Shown here piece after piece: positions 52,558-62,488 of a stretch of 64,000 nt of DNA. The stretch comes from JAXMHB01 sp046346965. GTDB lineage: Bacteria; Pseudomonadota; Gammaproteobacteria; Xanthomonadales; SZUA-5. The stretch lies in the NCBI GenBank assembly GCA_046346965.1, contig JAXMHB010000004.1, forward strand, positions 124,001-188,000, in the 5' to 3' direction. The notes below the pieces were generated by a model. That model was not told the origin of the DNA. It saw only the letters and a program-made list of their open reading frames with translations, and did no database searches. The stretch's first letter is position 1, and each line of letters opens with the position of its first letter. The translations under genes were made by a program, and so were the position numbers.

Positions 52558-55530
52558 TCAGAAGCTGTAACGGGCCGAGAACCGGACCGAACGCGGCGTC
52601 TGATAGTTGACGTCGTTCAAGAAGTTCGGATTGACGGTTTCGTCGGCGCGCGACAGGTCGCCGGTTTCCGAGTACTCGGTGACCTTGCTGCTGTTGAATA
52701 GATTGAACACATCCAACTGCAGCGTCAGCCCCTCGGCCCAGTTCGGCTCATAGGCCAGCGATCCGTCGATCACGTAGATCCACGGCGTGCGCCCATACTG
52801 GCCGCGGTAGGTCAGCTGCTGCGGACCACCATCGCCGTTGCGGCAGTAGAAGCTGGACGCGCCGTAGGCCGCCAGACTGCCGCCGTCGCCATCCGGATTC
52901 AGGCCATCCAGCGGGACAAAGCCGTTGCAGCTGACCGGACGGCCAGACTGAATCAGCAGATTGCCACCCACGCGCCACTCATCGTTGAGCTGGTAGCTGC
53001 CGAACAGTTTGAAGGTGTGTCGACGATCGTTCGGCAGATTGCCGTAGGCGCCGTCTTCGAAGCGCGGGTGGTCGAAGTCCTGGGTCAGGCCGGCATCGTC
53101 CTGCTCCAGCGTCGAGTTCACATAGCCTTCGATGTTGCCGTAGCTGTGCGCCCAGGTGTACGAACCCTGCAGGAACCACTGGTTGTCGAAGTTCGCTTCC
53201 CAGAACAGTTCCAGCGCGTAGTACTTGCGGATGTAGTCCGGCAGGCCCAGCACATCGGCCGGGATCGAGAAGTCGACCAGATTGCCGTCGCCTTCCACAT
53301 CGATGCCGATATCGAGCGAGCGCCCCGGGTTGATGATCATGCAGCTGGCCAGCGTGCTGCCGTCGTAGTCCGGATAGCCATTGGCGTTGACGTAGGCAAC
53401 GATGTCGTCGTGCGAGCAATAGTCATCGACGCCGTTCTTGACCTCGCGCGAGATACCGCGGACGCCCGCGGTCCAGGTGTCGTTGATCGCCCACTGCGCG
53501 CCGAGGATGTACTCGTCCTGATACATCGGGTCGAGATTGGTCGAGGCCACCGTGGCCGGATCGGGCGCTTCCAGCGAGCCGTTGACGTTGGTCGGGCCAA
53601 TCTGGTTGCCGAGCGAATTCGGCGCGCCGGTGGTGCCGTTGATGCCGGTGAAGAAGTAGAAGCGCTCGGTCAGGATCTCCGAGCCGGAGGCGCGGATGTT
53701 GGTATTGGCAGCCACCGGGATGTGGTAGCGGCCGGCGTTGCCGAAGACCTTCAGCGTGGAATCGCCGCGCACGTCCCAGGAGAAACCGAGGCGCGGTGCC
53801 AACAGATTGTCGGCCTCGACAAAGCTGTTGCCGTCGCCATTGCGGTTGTCGAAGGTCTCGACGCGCAGGCCGCCATACAGCAGCAGGTTCTCGGTGATCT
53901 GCCAGCTGTCTTCCAGGTAGGCCGCCGTGTTGTAGACGTCGTACTCGCTGCTGCTGGACTGGAACTGGCGCACACGCACGTACTCGCTGTTCACCGGCAC
54001 CGTCTGGCCGTTGACGCGACCAGTGCGTGCGGTGAAGTAGCGGTAGTAGATGCCACCGGAATAGGTGGTGCCGGCGTGGCCGGAGGTGAACTTCTCGTCG
54101 TCATAGCCAAAGCGCAGCAGATGGTCACCCAGGCGCCACTCGGCGTCGAGGCGCAGCGCGCGACGCTCGTCGGTGTCGGGGCCGAAGGCGCGATCACCCA
54201 CGGTGAAGGCCGACTCGTTCCAGCAGCCGATGAAGTTGAGCGGATTGCCAGCCGGACGCGAGTCGTAGACCGCCGGGCAGTCGGCACCATCGGGGGCCGT
54301 TGTACGGTAATTGTCGGTGTTCTTCAGCTGGCCGTACTGCGCCGAGACGGTGAAGTCGTCGGTCAGATAACCCGTGTACTTGCCGATGTAGACATCGCCG
54401 CCGTTCTCCAGCTTGTAGGAATCGACCAACTCCTCGTGGTCCTGGGCGTAGCGCGGCGTGTCGCGCTGATAGAACTTGTAGCGGGTCTGCGTCTTGTTGC
54501 GGATGCCGGTGAACTCGAGCAGATGATTGTCACTGATGTTCCAGTCGAGTTTGACCAAGCCGGTCGGGTCGGTATCGCGGGTGGACTGGCTGTCGTCGCG
54601 GGTGTAGGTGTCATCGCTGTTGTTCTGGCCTTCGATCAAGCCGAAGAAGAACAAGCGGTCCTCGATCAGCGCGCCGCCGCCGTAGACGTTGTAGCTCAGA
54701 CGATCGAACTCGTTGTCGGAGCGATACACGAACTTGGTGATGCCATCGGCAAAGGCCGCAGCATTGCGATTGACCACGTCCTTGCCGTCCTCACGCAGCG
54801 CAGCCGGCGACCAGTACACCGCGGCGCCGCCCTTCCACTCGTTGGTGCCGCGCTTGGTGACGATGTTGATCACGCCACCGAGCGAGCGGCCGTACTCGGC
54901 ACCGTAGCCGCCGGTCTTGATCTGCTGCTCGGCGATCGCATCGAAGGGCAGCGTGGCGTAGGAGATGAAGTTGCGGATGTTGGTGACGTCAAAGCCGTTG
55001 ATGTAGTAGCCGTTCTCCGCCACCGAGGCACCGCCGAAGCTAGCCAGATTGCCAAAGCCGGTGTCGCCCTTGACGGTGCCCGGCGCCAGCAAGGCCACAT
55101 TGGTCACGTCGCGCGGAATCGGCAGCGACTGAATGCGTTCCTGTGAGAACACGGTGGTGGACTCCACCGAGGAAATGTCGATCGGATTGACGTTGGTGGC
55201 GGTCACGGTGACCGCTTCCATCGTCGACACATTGGCGAGATCGACTCGTGTGCCGGTGCCGACGCTGACCGTGGTGTCCTGGGTGTTGCTGCCACTGGCA
55301 ACCCGGTAGCGACCCGGCGGCAACTGACTGAAGGTGTAACGACCCTCGGCATCAGCCGTGATCGTGCGCTTGGTGCCGGTATCGAGGTTCTCGATCGAGA
55401 TCTGCGCGCCGCTCTCCGCTTCGCCGTAAATCGAACCGACCGAACTCTGTGACCACACCTGCCCGCTGGCGAGCACCATCCCCATGGCCGCCGCCAGCAC
55501 CCGCAGACGCAACTTCTGTTTGCTTTTCAT
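52558..55530 (-). CDS. TonB-dependent receptor with N-terminal carboxypeptidase-like domain (Oar-type)
   Basis: The 990-residue outer-membrane protein starts at the ATG at 55530, preceded by GGGGAT, with signal peptide LRLRVLAAAMGMVLASGQVW. A carboxypeptidase regulatory-like domain (GAQISIENLDTGTKRTITAD, PPGRYRV) precedes the plug (IQSLPIPRDVTNVALLAPGT, GGYGAEYGRSLGGVINIVTK) and a 22-strand barrel ending in the C-terminal phenylalanine RFSARYSF. Receptors of this type import peptides or carbohydrates in this order. It is beside another receptor and an M28 peptidase. Confidence 0.93.
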   Translation of the reverse strand: MKSKQKLRLRVLAAAMGMVLASGQVWSQSSVGSIYGEAESGAQISIENLDTGTKRTITADAEGRYTFSQLPPGRYRVASGSNTQDTTVSVGTGTRVDLANVSTMEAVTVTATNVNPIDISSVESTTVFSQERIQSLPIPRDVTNVALLAPGTVKGDTGFGNLASFGGASVAENGYYINGFDVTNIRNFISYATLPFDAIAEQQIKTGGYGAEYGRSLGGVINIVTKRGTNEWKGGAAVYWSPAALREDGKDVVNRNAAAFADGITKFVYRSDNEFDRLSYNVYGGGALIEDRLFFFGLIEGQNNSDDTYTRDDSQSTRDTDPTGLVKLDWNISDNHLLEFTGIRNKTQTRYKFYQRDTPRYAQDHEELVDSYKLENGGDVYIGKYTGYLTDDFTVSAQYGQLKNTDNYRTTAPDGADCPAVYDSRPAGNPLNFIGCWNESAFTVGDRAFGPDTDERRALRLDAEWRLGDHLLRFGYDDEKFTSGHAGTTYSGGIYYRYFTARTGRVNGQTVPVNSEYVRVRQFQSSSSEYDVYNTAAYLEDSWQITENLLLYGGLRVETFDNRNGDGNSFVEADNLLAPRLGFSWDVRGDSTLKVFGNAGRYHIPVAANTNIRASGSEILTERFYFFTGINGTTGAPNSLGNQIGPTNVNGSLEAPDPATVASTNLDPMYQDEYILGAQWAINDTWTAGVRGISREVKNGVDDYCSHDDIVAYVNANGYPDYDGSTLASCMIINPGRSLDIGIDVEGDGNLVDFSIPADVLGLPDYIRKYYALELFWEANFDNQWFLQGSYTWAHSYGNIEGYVNSTLEQDDAGLTQDFDHPRFEDGAYGNLPNDRRHTFKLFGSYQLNDEWRVGGNLLIQSGRPVSCNGFVPLDGLNPDGDGGSLAAYGASSFYCRNGDGGPQQLTYRGQYGRTPWIYVIDGSLAYEPNWAEGLTLQLDVFNLFNSSKVTEYSETGDLSRADETVNPNFLNDVNYQTPRSVRFSARYSF

Positions 55531-55685
55531 GTATATCCCCGTGAAGGTCATCATGACCCGTGAATGAACAGCGTGCCGAAGCATACCTTTTGGCACTTGA
55601 CGCGGGGAATTGGCAAAAATTCAGAAAAGGTGAGGTGCGGCGCCGCAAGACCGACGCCAGGCGCGGCGATCGCCGCCCAGGCCAC

Positions 55686-58115
55686 TCACCACTGGTAGTC
55701 GAGACGCGCGTAGCCAAAGGCGCCGTTGACGCCGATGCCGGACAGGATGTCGTAGGGCAGATTGCCGAAGTACTGGATGTCGGCGCTGGAGCGCTCGGGA
55801 TAGGCGTCGGTCAGATTGCTGGCGCCCACCGCCAGCGTCAGCGTCGGCGCAAAGCGGTAGCGCAGCTCGGCATCCAGCTGCCAGCGCGCGTCATAGACAT
55901 GGCTGGGCTCGTAGCCGTCGCCGAAGTTGAACACTCTGGTGGTGGCGCCATGGCGGGTCGCCCGCAGCAGCGCGCCGATGCGTGCGCCCTGCCAGTCCGC
56001 GCTGGCGCTGAACTTGCTGCGCGGCGCTGCGCTGGTCAGCGTGTTGCGCTCTTCCACGCCGATCAGCACGTCGGCAAAACCCAGGGCCAGCAATTGCGCG
56101 GGGGTTGCCTGCACGCGCTCGATCGTGGTGCGCGCGTAGCCGTAGGCGGCGCCCAGTTCCAGGTCTCCGCCGACTGCAACGGTCCGCCAGCCGGCGACCA
56201 GATCGACGCCCGCGGTGCGGGTGTCGACGGCGTTGGTGAAGAAGTTGACGCCATCGATGCCGGCGATACCGAAGTTCTGCTCGATGAAAGTACTCAAACC
56301 CTCGCCGCTGACGCGCTCGGACAGCGTGATGCGGTCGTCGATGTCGATCTGATAGAGGTCCAAGGCCAGCGTATAGCCGCCCTCCCAGGCACCGGTCAGC
56401 CCCAGGCTGAGATTGCGCGAGCTCTCCGGCCGCAGATCGCTCGCCCCCAGCGCGCGGGCGATCGGCTGATCGACCGCCAGTGTGCGCACGGTGCGCACCT
56501 GTCCGCCCGCGCCGAAGTCGCTGGCGGATTCCTGATAGGCCAACTGCGCCAGTGCCGGCGCGCGCAGATTGCTGGACACGGCGCCGCGCAGGGCCCAAAC
56601 CTCGCCGAGGCTGAGCCGCGCGCTGAGCTTGGCGGTCAGCTCGCCGCCAAAGTCACTGTAGTCCTCATAGCGCGCGGCCGCGTCGACAAACAGGCGTGGG
56701 TGCAGATCGCCTGACAAGTCGACGTAGACGCCGCCAACCTGACGACTGACCTTGGCCGCATCGGCCGGACTCAAGCCCGGGCCCGCCTGTGCCCCCGGCG
56801 CACGGTCGGTCAACGGGCCGACGGCGTAGGACGCCGGATCGCCCGGCGAAACTCGGTACGCCTCGTCTCGATACTCGGCGCCCACGGCCAGCGTCAGCGG
56901 CGCGTTCTTGATCCAGCCGTCCAGTTCGCGCCGGCCGTCCAGATTGACGCTGCTCTGCGCCAGCCGATAGCGACCGAGGCAGAAGCGCGTCGGGCTCGCA
57001 GCCCCGAGCGAGGCATTCAGCGAGTGCCGCAGACCATAGTCGAAGTCATTGCGGCCGTAATTGAGGCTGGCATCCCAGTCCCAGGCACCGGCGTAGCCGC
57101 GCACGCCGGCGGCGGCGCCCAGATCCTGATTGTCGCCCAGCGTTTCCGGCCGGAAGCCCTGCGGATAGATCGCCGGCACATTGCTGCGGCCATCGGGGTA
57201 GCGAAAGAAGGCGGCGCCGACGCTGTCGCGTTGATTCCACGTGGCGAAGGCATAGCCCATGGCCTGCTCCGCAAGGCCCAGTTCGGCGTTCAGCCAAACA
57301 TTGCGGTCGCGCAGATCCGGATCGCCCAGCCGATAGTTGACCTGTCCGGCTTGCGCCAGATTGGCCGGTGTCTGCTCCTCGAAGGAAGGTATCTGATCCA
57401 GGCCCGCGCGGTTGGTGGCGTTGCGATCCTTGCTCTCGACGCCGACGCGCAAATAACCGCCCTCCCCCAGCGCGACGCCGGCCTGGGCATCCGCCACCAG
57501 CGTCTGGCCATCGGTCAAGCGACGATCAATCGGATCCAGGCGGGTGTGATGGGCGCCGTAGCTGATCGAGGCACTGCCGCCCTCGGCGCCGGATTTCAGA
57601 ATGATGTTGATCACGCCGGCGATGGCGTCTGAGCCGTATTGGGCGCCCGCGCCGTCGCGCAGCACCTCGATGCGTTCAATTGCACTGACCGGAATGCTGT
57701 TGAAATCGACCGGCGCAGTTCCCTTGCCGATTTTGGTGCCGACATTGACGATGGCTGAGGTATGGCGCCGCTTGCCGTTGATCAGCACCAACACCTGATC
57801 GGGCGAGAGTCCCCGCAGTTGCGCGGCGCGCACGTGGTCCGAGCCGCCGGAGTTCGATTGCCGCGGAAAGTTGAACGACGGCAGCAGCATCGCCAGCGCC
57901 TGCCCTAACTCCTGGCCCACGGCCCCGGCACGCCGCAGATCGTCCTCGGTGTAGACGTCGACCGGCACCGGCGTGTTGAGCACGGTCCGACCGCCGGCGC
58001 GGGTGCCGGTGACGATCACGCCGTCCAGCGTCTCGGCGGCGGGCGCCTGCGCGTAGGCCGGCAGCGCGAGCGCGAGCGTCAACGAGGAAGCCAGGCGGCA
58101 GCAGGCTGGGAACAT
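55686..58115 (-). CDS. TonB-dependent receptor
   Basis: The 809-residue protein has a signal peptide (LASSLTLALALPAYAQAP), a TonB-box-like ETLDGVIVTGTRAG, the plug (QLRGLSPDQVLVLINGKRRH, IERIEVLRDGAGAQYGSDAI) and a barrel with the TonB-dependent receptor ending RLDYQW. It lacks the carboxypeptidase domain of its neighbour, and the terminal residue is W rather than F. GGAG lies upstream of the ATG at 58115. Substrate unknown. Confidence 0.92.
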   Translation of the reverse strand: MFPACCRLASSLTLALALPAYAQAPAAETLDGVIVTGTRAGGRTVLNTPVPVDVYTEDDLRRAGAVGQELGQALAMLLPSFNFPRQSNSGGSDHVRAAQLRGLSPDQVLVLINGKRRHTSAIVNVGTKIGKGTAPVDFNSIPVSAIERIEVLRDGAGAQYGSDAIAGVINIILKSGAEGGSASISYGAHHTRLDPIDRRLTDGQTLVADAQAGVALGEGGYLRVGVESKDRNATNRAGLDQIPSFEEQTPANLAQAGQVNYRLGDPDLRDRNVWLNAELGLAEQAMGYAFATWNQRDSVGAAFFRYPDGRSNVPAIYPQGFRPETLGDNQDLGAAAGVRGYAGAWDWDASLNYGRNDFDYGLRHSLNASLGAASPTRFCLGRYRLAQSSVNLDGRRELDGWIKNAPLTLAVGAEYRDEAYRVSPGDPASYAVGPLTDRAPGAQAGPGLSPADAAKVSRQVGGVYVDLSGDLHPRLFVDAAARYEDYSDFGGELTAKLSARLSLGEVWALRGAVSSNLRAPALAQLAYQESASDFGAGGQVRTVRTLAVDQPIARALGASDLRPESSRNLSLGLTGAWEGGYTLALDLYQIDIDDRITLSERVSGEGLSTFIEQNFGIAGIDGVNFFTNAVDTRTAGVDLVAGWRTVAVGGDLELGAAYGYARTTIERVQATPAQLLALGFADVLIGVEERNTLTSAAPRSKFSASADWQGARIGALLRATRHGATTRVFNFGDGYEPSHVYDARWQLDAELRYRFAPTLTLAVGASNLTDAYPERSSADIQYFGNLPYDILSGIGVNGAFGYARLDYQW

Positions 58116-58188
58116 GGGTGACTCCAGAGTGGTTCACCGCAAGTATCGGTGGCGCCGGGAAGGCGCTGTCAACCGCAGCGGCGCAACC

Positions 58189-59085
58189 TCAATGGCCAGT
58201 TTCGCGCTGCGCAAACTCCGCCACCGCGTGGTCGATGAAAGCACGCACTTTGGGTGCCAGATAGCGGGCGCTGGCATAGACGGCATGGATCGGCACGCTC
58301 GGCAGCTGCCACTCGGGCAGCAGCGCCACGAGTTCCCCACGCGCATGCGCGTCCGCAGCCAACAGCCACGGCAGACGGGCGATGCCGAGGCCGCGCAGAC
58401 AGGCCTCGCGCAAGGTGAAGCCATTGTTGACGCGCAGCCGACTGGGGCCGTCGATGCGCACCTCCGAGTCGCCGCACTGCAGCTTCCACTCGCTGCGCTG
58501 GGTGCCGGTAGTGAACATCAGCAGCGCATGCTCACGCAGCGCAGCGGCGTTGGGCGGCGCCGGATGCCGGTCCAGATAGGATGGCGCCGCAAACAGCGCA
58601 TAGCGCAACTCACCCAGCTTGCGCGCGCTCAGGCTGGAATCCGGCAGTGGGCCGACGCGGATCGCCAGGTCAAAGCCCTCGTGGACGATGTCGACGATAC
58701 GGCCGGTGTAGTCCAGCTCCACATGGACTTCCGGGTAGCGCGCGAGAAAGCTGCTGACCCAGCCGCTCACCGCGATCATGCCGAACTCGGCGCCGCAGGT
58801 GATCCGCAGCAGACCGCTGGCGCTGCCGCGCGCACGTTGCACCATCAGCTCGGCATCGGCGACCGCGGCCAGAATGCCGATCGCGCGCTCGTAGAACTCG
58901 CGTCCCACCTCGGTCAGCGACAGCGAGCGCGTGGTGCGTTCCAGCAGACGCGCGCCCAGCGACTGTTCCAACTGCGAGATGACTCGGGACAGATGCGCCT
59001 TCTGCGTCTGCAGCGCCTCGGCCGCCTTGGTGAAACTGCCGGTCTGCACCACCTTGACCAGCGCCGTCAGTGCCGACAGTTCCAT
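58189..59085 (-). CDS. LysR-family transcriptional regulator
   Basis: The 298-residue protein has the LysR helix-turn-helix (LVKVVQTGSFTKAAEALQ, AHLSRVISQLEQSLGARLLE) and a periplasmic-binding-like effector domain (EVHVELDYTGRIVDIVHEGF, LALRVGPLPDSSL). It belongs to the GcvA/DmlR-like subgroup. GGAGG precedes the start. It lies on the same strand as, and downstream of, the PLP enzyme, flavoprotein and SDR genes; its target is unknown. Confidence 0.93.
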   Translation of the reverse strand: MELSALTALVKVVQTGSFTKAAEALQTQKAHLSRVISQLEQSLGARLLERTTRSLSLTEVGREFYERAIGILAAVADAELMVQRARGSASGLLRITCGAEFGMIAVSGWVSSFLARYPEVHVELDYTGRIVDIVHEGFDLAIRVGPLPDSSLSARKLGELRYALFAAPSYLDRHPAPPNAAALREHALLMFTTGTQRSEWKLQCGDSEVRIDGPSRLRVNNGFTLREACLRGLGIARLPWLLAADAHARGELVALLPEWQLPSVPIHAVYASARYLAPKVRAFIDHAVAEFAQRETGH

Positions 59086-59106
59086 CCAGCCTCCGGAATC
59101 CTGCGC

Positions 59107-60273
59107 TCAGGCGGGCAAGGGGTATTTGTACGCGGTGGCGCAATTGAACAACACCACGCGCTCCCCTGCCTGCACCGAGCCGCGCGCGCGCGCCTGCTGC
59201 AAACCGGCCAACGTGGCCGCGCCCTCCGGACACAAGAGCAGGCCATCGCGCTGACCGGCAGAGCGCCAGGCCTGCTCGATCTCGGCGTCGCTGACGGCAA
59301 GTGCGGCGCCGCCGGTTTCACGCACCGCGCGCAGGATCAGAAAATCCCCCAGCGCCGCCGGCACCCGAATGCCGTGCGCGATCGTGGCCGCACCTTCCCA
59401 GCGCGTCGCGAACTCGGCCCCAGCGTCGAAGGCGCGCGCGACCGGCGCGCAGCCGCTGGCCTGCACGGCGTAGAGGCGTGGCCGGCGCGCGTCGATCCAG
59501 CCCAGCGCCTGCAGCTCGTCAAAAGCCTTCCACATGCCGATCAGACCGGTGCCGCCGCCGGTGGGATAGAAGATTGCGTCCGGCAGTGTCCACTCGAACT
59601 GCTCGGCCAGCTCCAGCCCCATGGTCTTCTTGCCTTCGATGCGATAGGGCTCGCGCAGCGTCGCACAGGAAAACCAGCGACCTTCGCGCTCGCCAGCGGC
59701 GACCAGCTTGCCGCAATCGTCGATCATGCCGTCTACACGAATCAACTCGGCGCCGGTCAAGGCAATCTCGCGCAGATTGGCCTCCGGCGTGTCGGCCGGG
59801 CAGAAGCAGATGGCTTCGATGCCAGCACGCACGCAGTACGCCGCCATCGCGGCGCCAGCATTGCCATTGGTCGGGATCGCCATGTGCTTCACCCCGAAGT
59901 GCGCGGCCATGTTGACCGCCATCACCAGGCCGCGCGCTTTGAACGAGCCGGTCGGCAGGCGTCCTTCGTCCTTCACCAGCAGCGCTGACAAACCGAGCTC
60001 GCGCGCATGCACCGGGGCCGGCAGCAGCGGCGTGCGCGCCTCGTCCAGCGTGATCGGATCGAGCGCCAGCGGCAGCGGCAACAGCTCGCGGTAGCGCCAC
60101 AGCGTGGGCTCGCGTGACTGCAGGTGTTCTGGCCGCAGTGTCGCCCTGATGGCGCCCAGATCGTAGCGGACCAGCCAGGGTTTGCCGGCGGCGGAGACGG
60201 TCTGCAGGCGATCCGCCGAACCGATCTCGCCGGTGAGACCACACTCCAAATGGGTGACAAAGCTGCGCGTCAT
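59107..60273 (-). CDS. Threonine synthase-like PLP enzyme
   Basis: The 388-residue fold-type II PLP protein starts at the ATG at 60273, six bases after AAGGA; an ATG at 60279 sits directly on that site. LECGLTGEIGSADRLQTVSAA is a threonine-synthase-type N-terminus. The PLP lysine lies in LPTGSFKARGLVMA, the phosphate loop in IPTNGNAGAAMAA, and YPTGGGTGLIGMWKA follows. Annotation as threonine synthase is reasonable, but the genuine biosynthetic ThrC could be elsewhere. The gene directly follows the flavoprotein gene. Confidence 0.85.
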   Translation of the reverse strand: MTRSFVTHLECGLTGEIGSADRLQTVSAAGKPWLVRYDLGAIRATLRPEHLQSREPTLWRYRELLPLPLALDPITLDEARTPLLPAPVHARELGLSALLVKDEGRLPTGSFKARGLVMAVNMAAHFGVKHMAIPTNGNAGAAMAAYCVRAGIEAICFCPADTPEANLREIALTGAELIRVDGMIDDCGKLVAAGEREGRWFSCATLREPYRIEGKKTMGLELAEQFEWTLPDAIFYPTGGGTGLIGMWKAFDELQALGWIDARRPRLYAVQASGCAPVARAFDAGAEFATRWEGAATIAHGIRVPAALGDFLILRAVRETGGAALAVSDAEIEQAWRSAGQRDGLLLCPEGAATLAGLQQARARGSVQAGERVVLFNCATAYKYPLPA

Positions 60274-60282
60274 CAGCATTCC

Positions 60283-61635
60283 TTATTCATCATGGGGCCA
60301 GACCGCCGCCACGATCGCCGCGGCGTGCGTGCGGATTTCCGGCATCGCGATGCACTCGAAACGGCTGCCGCGCGCCAACGCGCCGAGCACGTAGGCGTCC
60401 TGGTGCGGCCGCCCGTCGGCGCCGAGCAAACGCTGCGCCGCATCCGTCGCCAAGCCCAGATCCAGATCGTCGGCGCGGGCAAGGCCTTGATCGAGCAGGC
60501 TGCGCAGCAAGGGATCGCTGGCGCGGGCGACGCCGGTGTTGAGCCCGGTGGCCTGCAGCACCCAGTCCGCGCGCACATCGACGGCATCGGCGTGGCCGCG
60601 CGGCTGCCAGCGCAGACTGAGCGCATCGTCTTCCAGCGTCACCGCGCGCAAGCGCCCCGCATGCAGTACGAGCCGTCCGGCCTGACGCAAGGCTGCGAGA
60701 GCATCGGCGACCTCCGGTGCCATCCGATGGCGGGCCACATCCCACAGCCAGCGCGCGTGGCGCAGAAAGCGCCGCCGCTCCGCGCAGGGCCAGCGCTGCC
60801 AGCGCTCGGCGCAGCGTGCGCGCAAGCTGTCCACGCGCAGGCGCCAGTCCTCGCCGGGCTGGCGCGGCTGGCGCAGCTGCCGCATCAGCGCCGACACCCG
60901 CGGGTAGCTGGCGGCGCCATCGAGCAAATCGGCACCAGCCTCGCCATGCGGGCCATGGACGCCGGGCAGCGCGGCATGGCGCGACAGCAGATGCAGGCGC
61001 GCCGCCGGGTAGCGTTGCGCGGCGCTCAGCGCCAGATCCACCGCGGTCAAGCCGCTGCCAATGATCCAGATCTCGGCCGGCGCAGTCTCGACCACCGGCA
61101 GGCCGGCATAAGGATCGAGGCGGTAACGGCCGCTGGCCAGCGCCTCGGCCGCCACGCCCGGCAGCACACATTGCGGCTGCGGTCCCAGTGCCAGCACCAG
61201 CTGGCGCACCCGCGCGCACTCACCGTCGGCACCGTACACGTTCCAGCCGGCCGAATCGCGCGTCACGGCGACCGCACGCTGCGACCAGCGCCGGCCGGCG
61301 AGGCCCGCCCAGGCGATTTGCAGCCGTGCTCGCAGGTAGTCGCCGTAGTCGGCACGCGGATAAAAGGCGAGTTCGTCGACGCCGCCGTCGCGCTGACGCA
61401 GGAAATCGACAAAGTCGCCGGGGAGGTCAGCGCGCGCACTCATCCGCAGCGCGCGCACATTGAGCCTGTGCGTGGGATCGGTCGTTCCGTAAGCCACGCC
61501 CGTACCGTCGGCCCCGGCGGGCGCCACCCACAGCACCTGGGCGCCCGGTAGGCGCGCTGCCGCCGCCAGCCAGACGGCGGTCGCGGCCGCGCCGCCGCCA
61601 ATGACGCCGAGTTCGGCCGTCGCTGCTGTGCTCAC
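60283..61635 (-). CDS. FAD/NAD(P)-binding oxidoreductase (NAD_binding_9 type)
   Basis: The 450-residue protein begins with a GTG at 61635, well placed after GGGAGG, and has the dinucleotide-binding ELGVIGGGAAATAVWLAAA, the GVAYGTTDPTHRLNVRALRM segment of the family and a second nucleotide-binding IIGSGLTAVDLALSAAQ. The C-terminal VLQATGLNTGVARASDPLLR closes it. The family is often found with PLP enzymes in small-molecule biosynthetic operons. It is separated from the PLP enzyme by 9 bp and from the SDR by 17 bp, so these are probably one transcript. Confidence 0.88.
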   Translation of the reverse strand: MSTAATAELGVIGGGAAATAVWLAAAARLPGAQVLWVAPAGADGTGVAYGTTDPTHRLNVRALRMSARADLPGDFVDFLRQRDGGVDELAFYPRADYGDYLRARLQIAWAGLAGRRWSQRAVAVTRDSAGWNVYGADGECARVRQLVLALGPQPQCVLPGVAAEALASGRYRLDPYAGLPVVETAPAEIWIIGSGLTAVDLALSAAQRYPAARLHLLSRHAALPGVHGPHGEAGADLLDGAASYPRVSALMRQLRQPRQPGEDWRLRVDSLRARCAERWQRWPCAERRRFLRHARWLWDVARHRMAPEVADALAALRQAGRLVLHAGRLRAVTLEDDALSLRWQPRGHADAVDVRADWVLQATGLNTGVARASDPLLRSLLDQGLARADDLDLGLATDAAQRLLGADGRPHQDAYVLGALARGSRFECIAMPEIRTHAAAIVAAVWPHDE

Positions 61636-61652
61636 CGCGCCTCCCTGCCCGC

Positions 61653-62417
61653 TCAGATCGCGGTCATGCCGCCATCGACGGTCAGCGCATGTCCGGTGAC
61701 GAAGCCCGACTGCTCGGAACACAGCCACAGCACCGCCTGCGCCACCTCATCCACCTCGCCGATGCGGCCGATCGGATGCAGGCGGCGGATGCTCTGCTCG
61801 TCCGCCAGCCCTTGGCTGACGACGCGCTCGAACATGGCGGTGCGGATCACGCCCGGGCAGACGGCGTTGATGCGAATGCCAGCGCGCGCGTACTCGGCGG
61901 CGGCGCTGCGCGTCAGGCCGACCACGGCATGCTTGCTGGCGGCGTAGATGGCGTGCTTGGGCGCGCCAACCAGACCGGCCACCGAGGCGGTGTTGACGAT
62001 GGCGCCACTGCCCTGCCGCAGCATCTGCCGCAGCTGGTACTTCATGCACAGCCAGACACCCTTGACGTTGATGCCCAGCATGCGGTCGAACAGCGCTTCC
62101 TCGCCGTCCGCCAACTTGCTGTGCTCTTCCTCGATGCCGGCATTGTTGAAGGCGTAATCCAGTCGGCCGTAGGTGGCGACCGTGGCGACCACCACTGCCT
62201 CGACCTCGGCCGCACGGGTGACATCGGCACGTACCCAGACCGCACGGCCGCCGGCGGCCATGATCTCCTCGACCACGCGCTGTCCGGCATCCACCGCGAT
62301 ATCCACGACCACCACCGCGGCACCGGCGCGCGCAAAGGCCAGCGCCGTCGCACTGCCGATGCCACCGGCGCCGCCGGTGACCAGCGCCACCTTTCCACGC
62401 ATATCCAACTGCGACAT
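61653..62417 (-). CDS. Short-chain dehydrogenase/reductase
   Basis: The 254-residue protein is a classical SDR: the cofactor motif VALVTGGAGGIGSATA, NNAGIEEEHS, catalytic serine in NTASVAGLVG and the tyrosine and lysine in IYAASKHAVVG. D41 in VVVVDIAVD suggests NAD preference. It is the first gene of the three-enzyme run. The start at 62417 follows GGGAGG. Confidence 0.92.
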   Translation of the reverse strand: MSQLDMRGKVALVTGGAGGIGSATALAFARAGAAVVVVDIAVDAGQRVVEEIMAAGGRAVWVRADVTRAAEVEAVVVATVATYGRLDYAFNNAGIEEEHSKLADGEEALFDRMLGINVKGVWLCMKYQLRQMLRQGSGAIVNTASVAGLVGAPKHAIYAASKHAVVGLTRSAAAEYARAGIRINAVCPGVIRTAMFERVVSQGLADEQSIRRLHPIGRIGEVDEVAQAVLWLCSEQSGFVTGHALTVDGGMTAI

Positions 62418-62488
62418 CGCTGACCGCCTCCCGTGAGATGGCCGGAGACTAGCAGCCTGTGACCGCATTCTCGCCGGCGGGCCGACCC

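Noticed and set aside
53017..55146. 709-codon plus-strand frame inside the TonB receptor
   Set aside because: It is valine- and alanine-rich with no domain, and is opposite a receptor with clear plug and barrel motifs.
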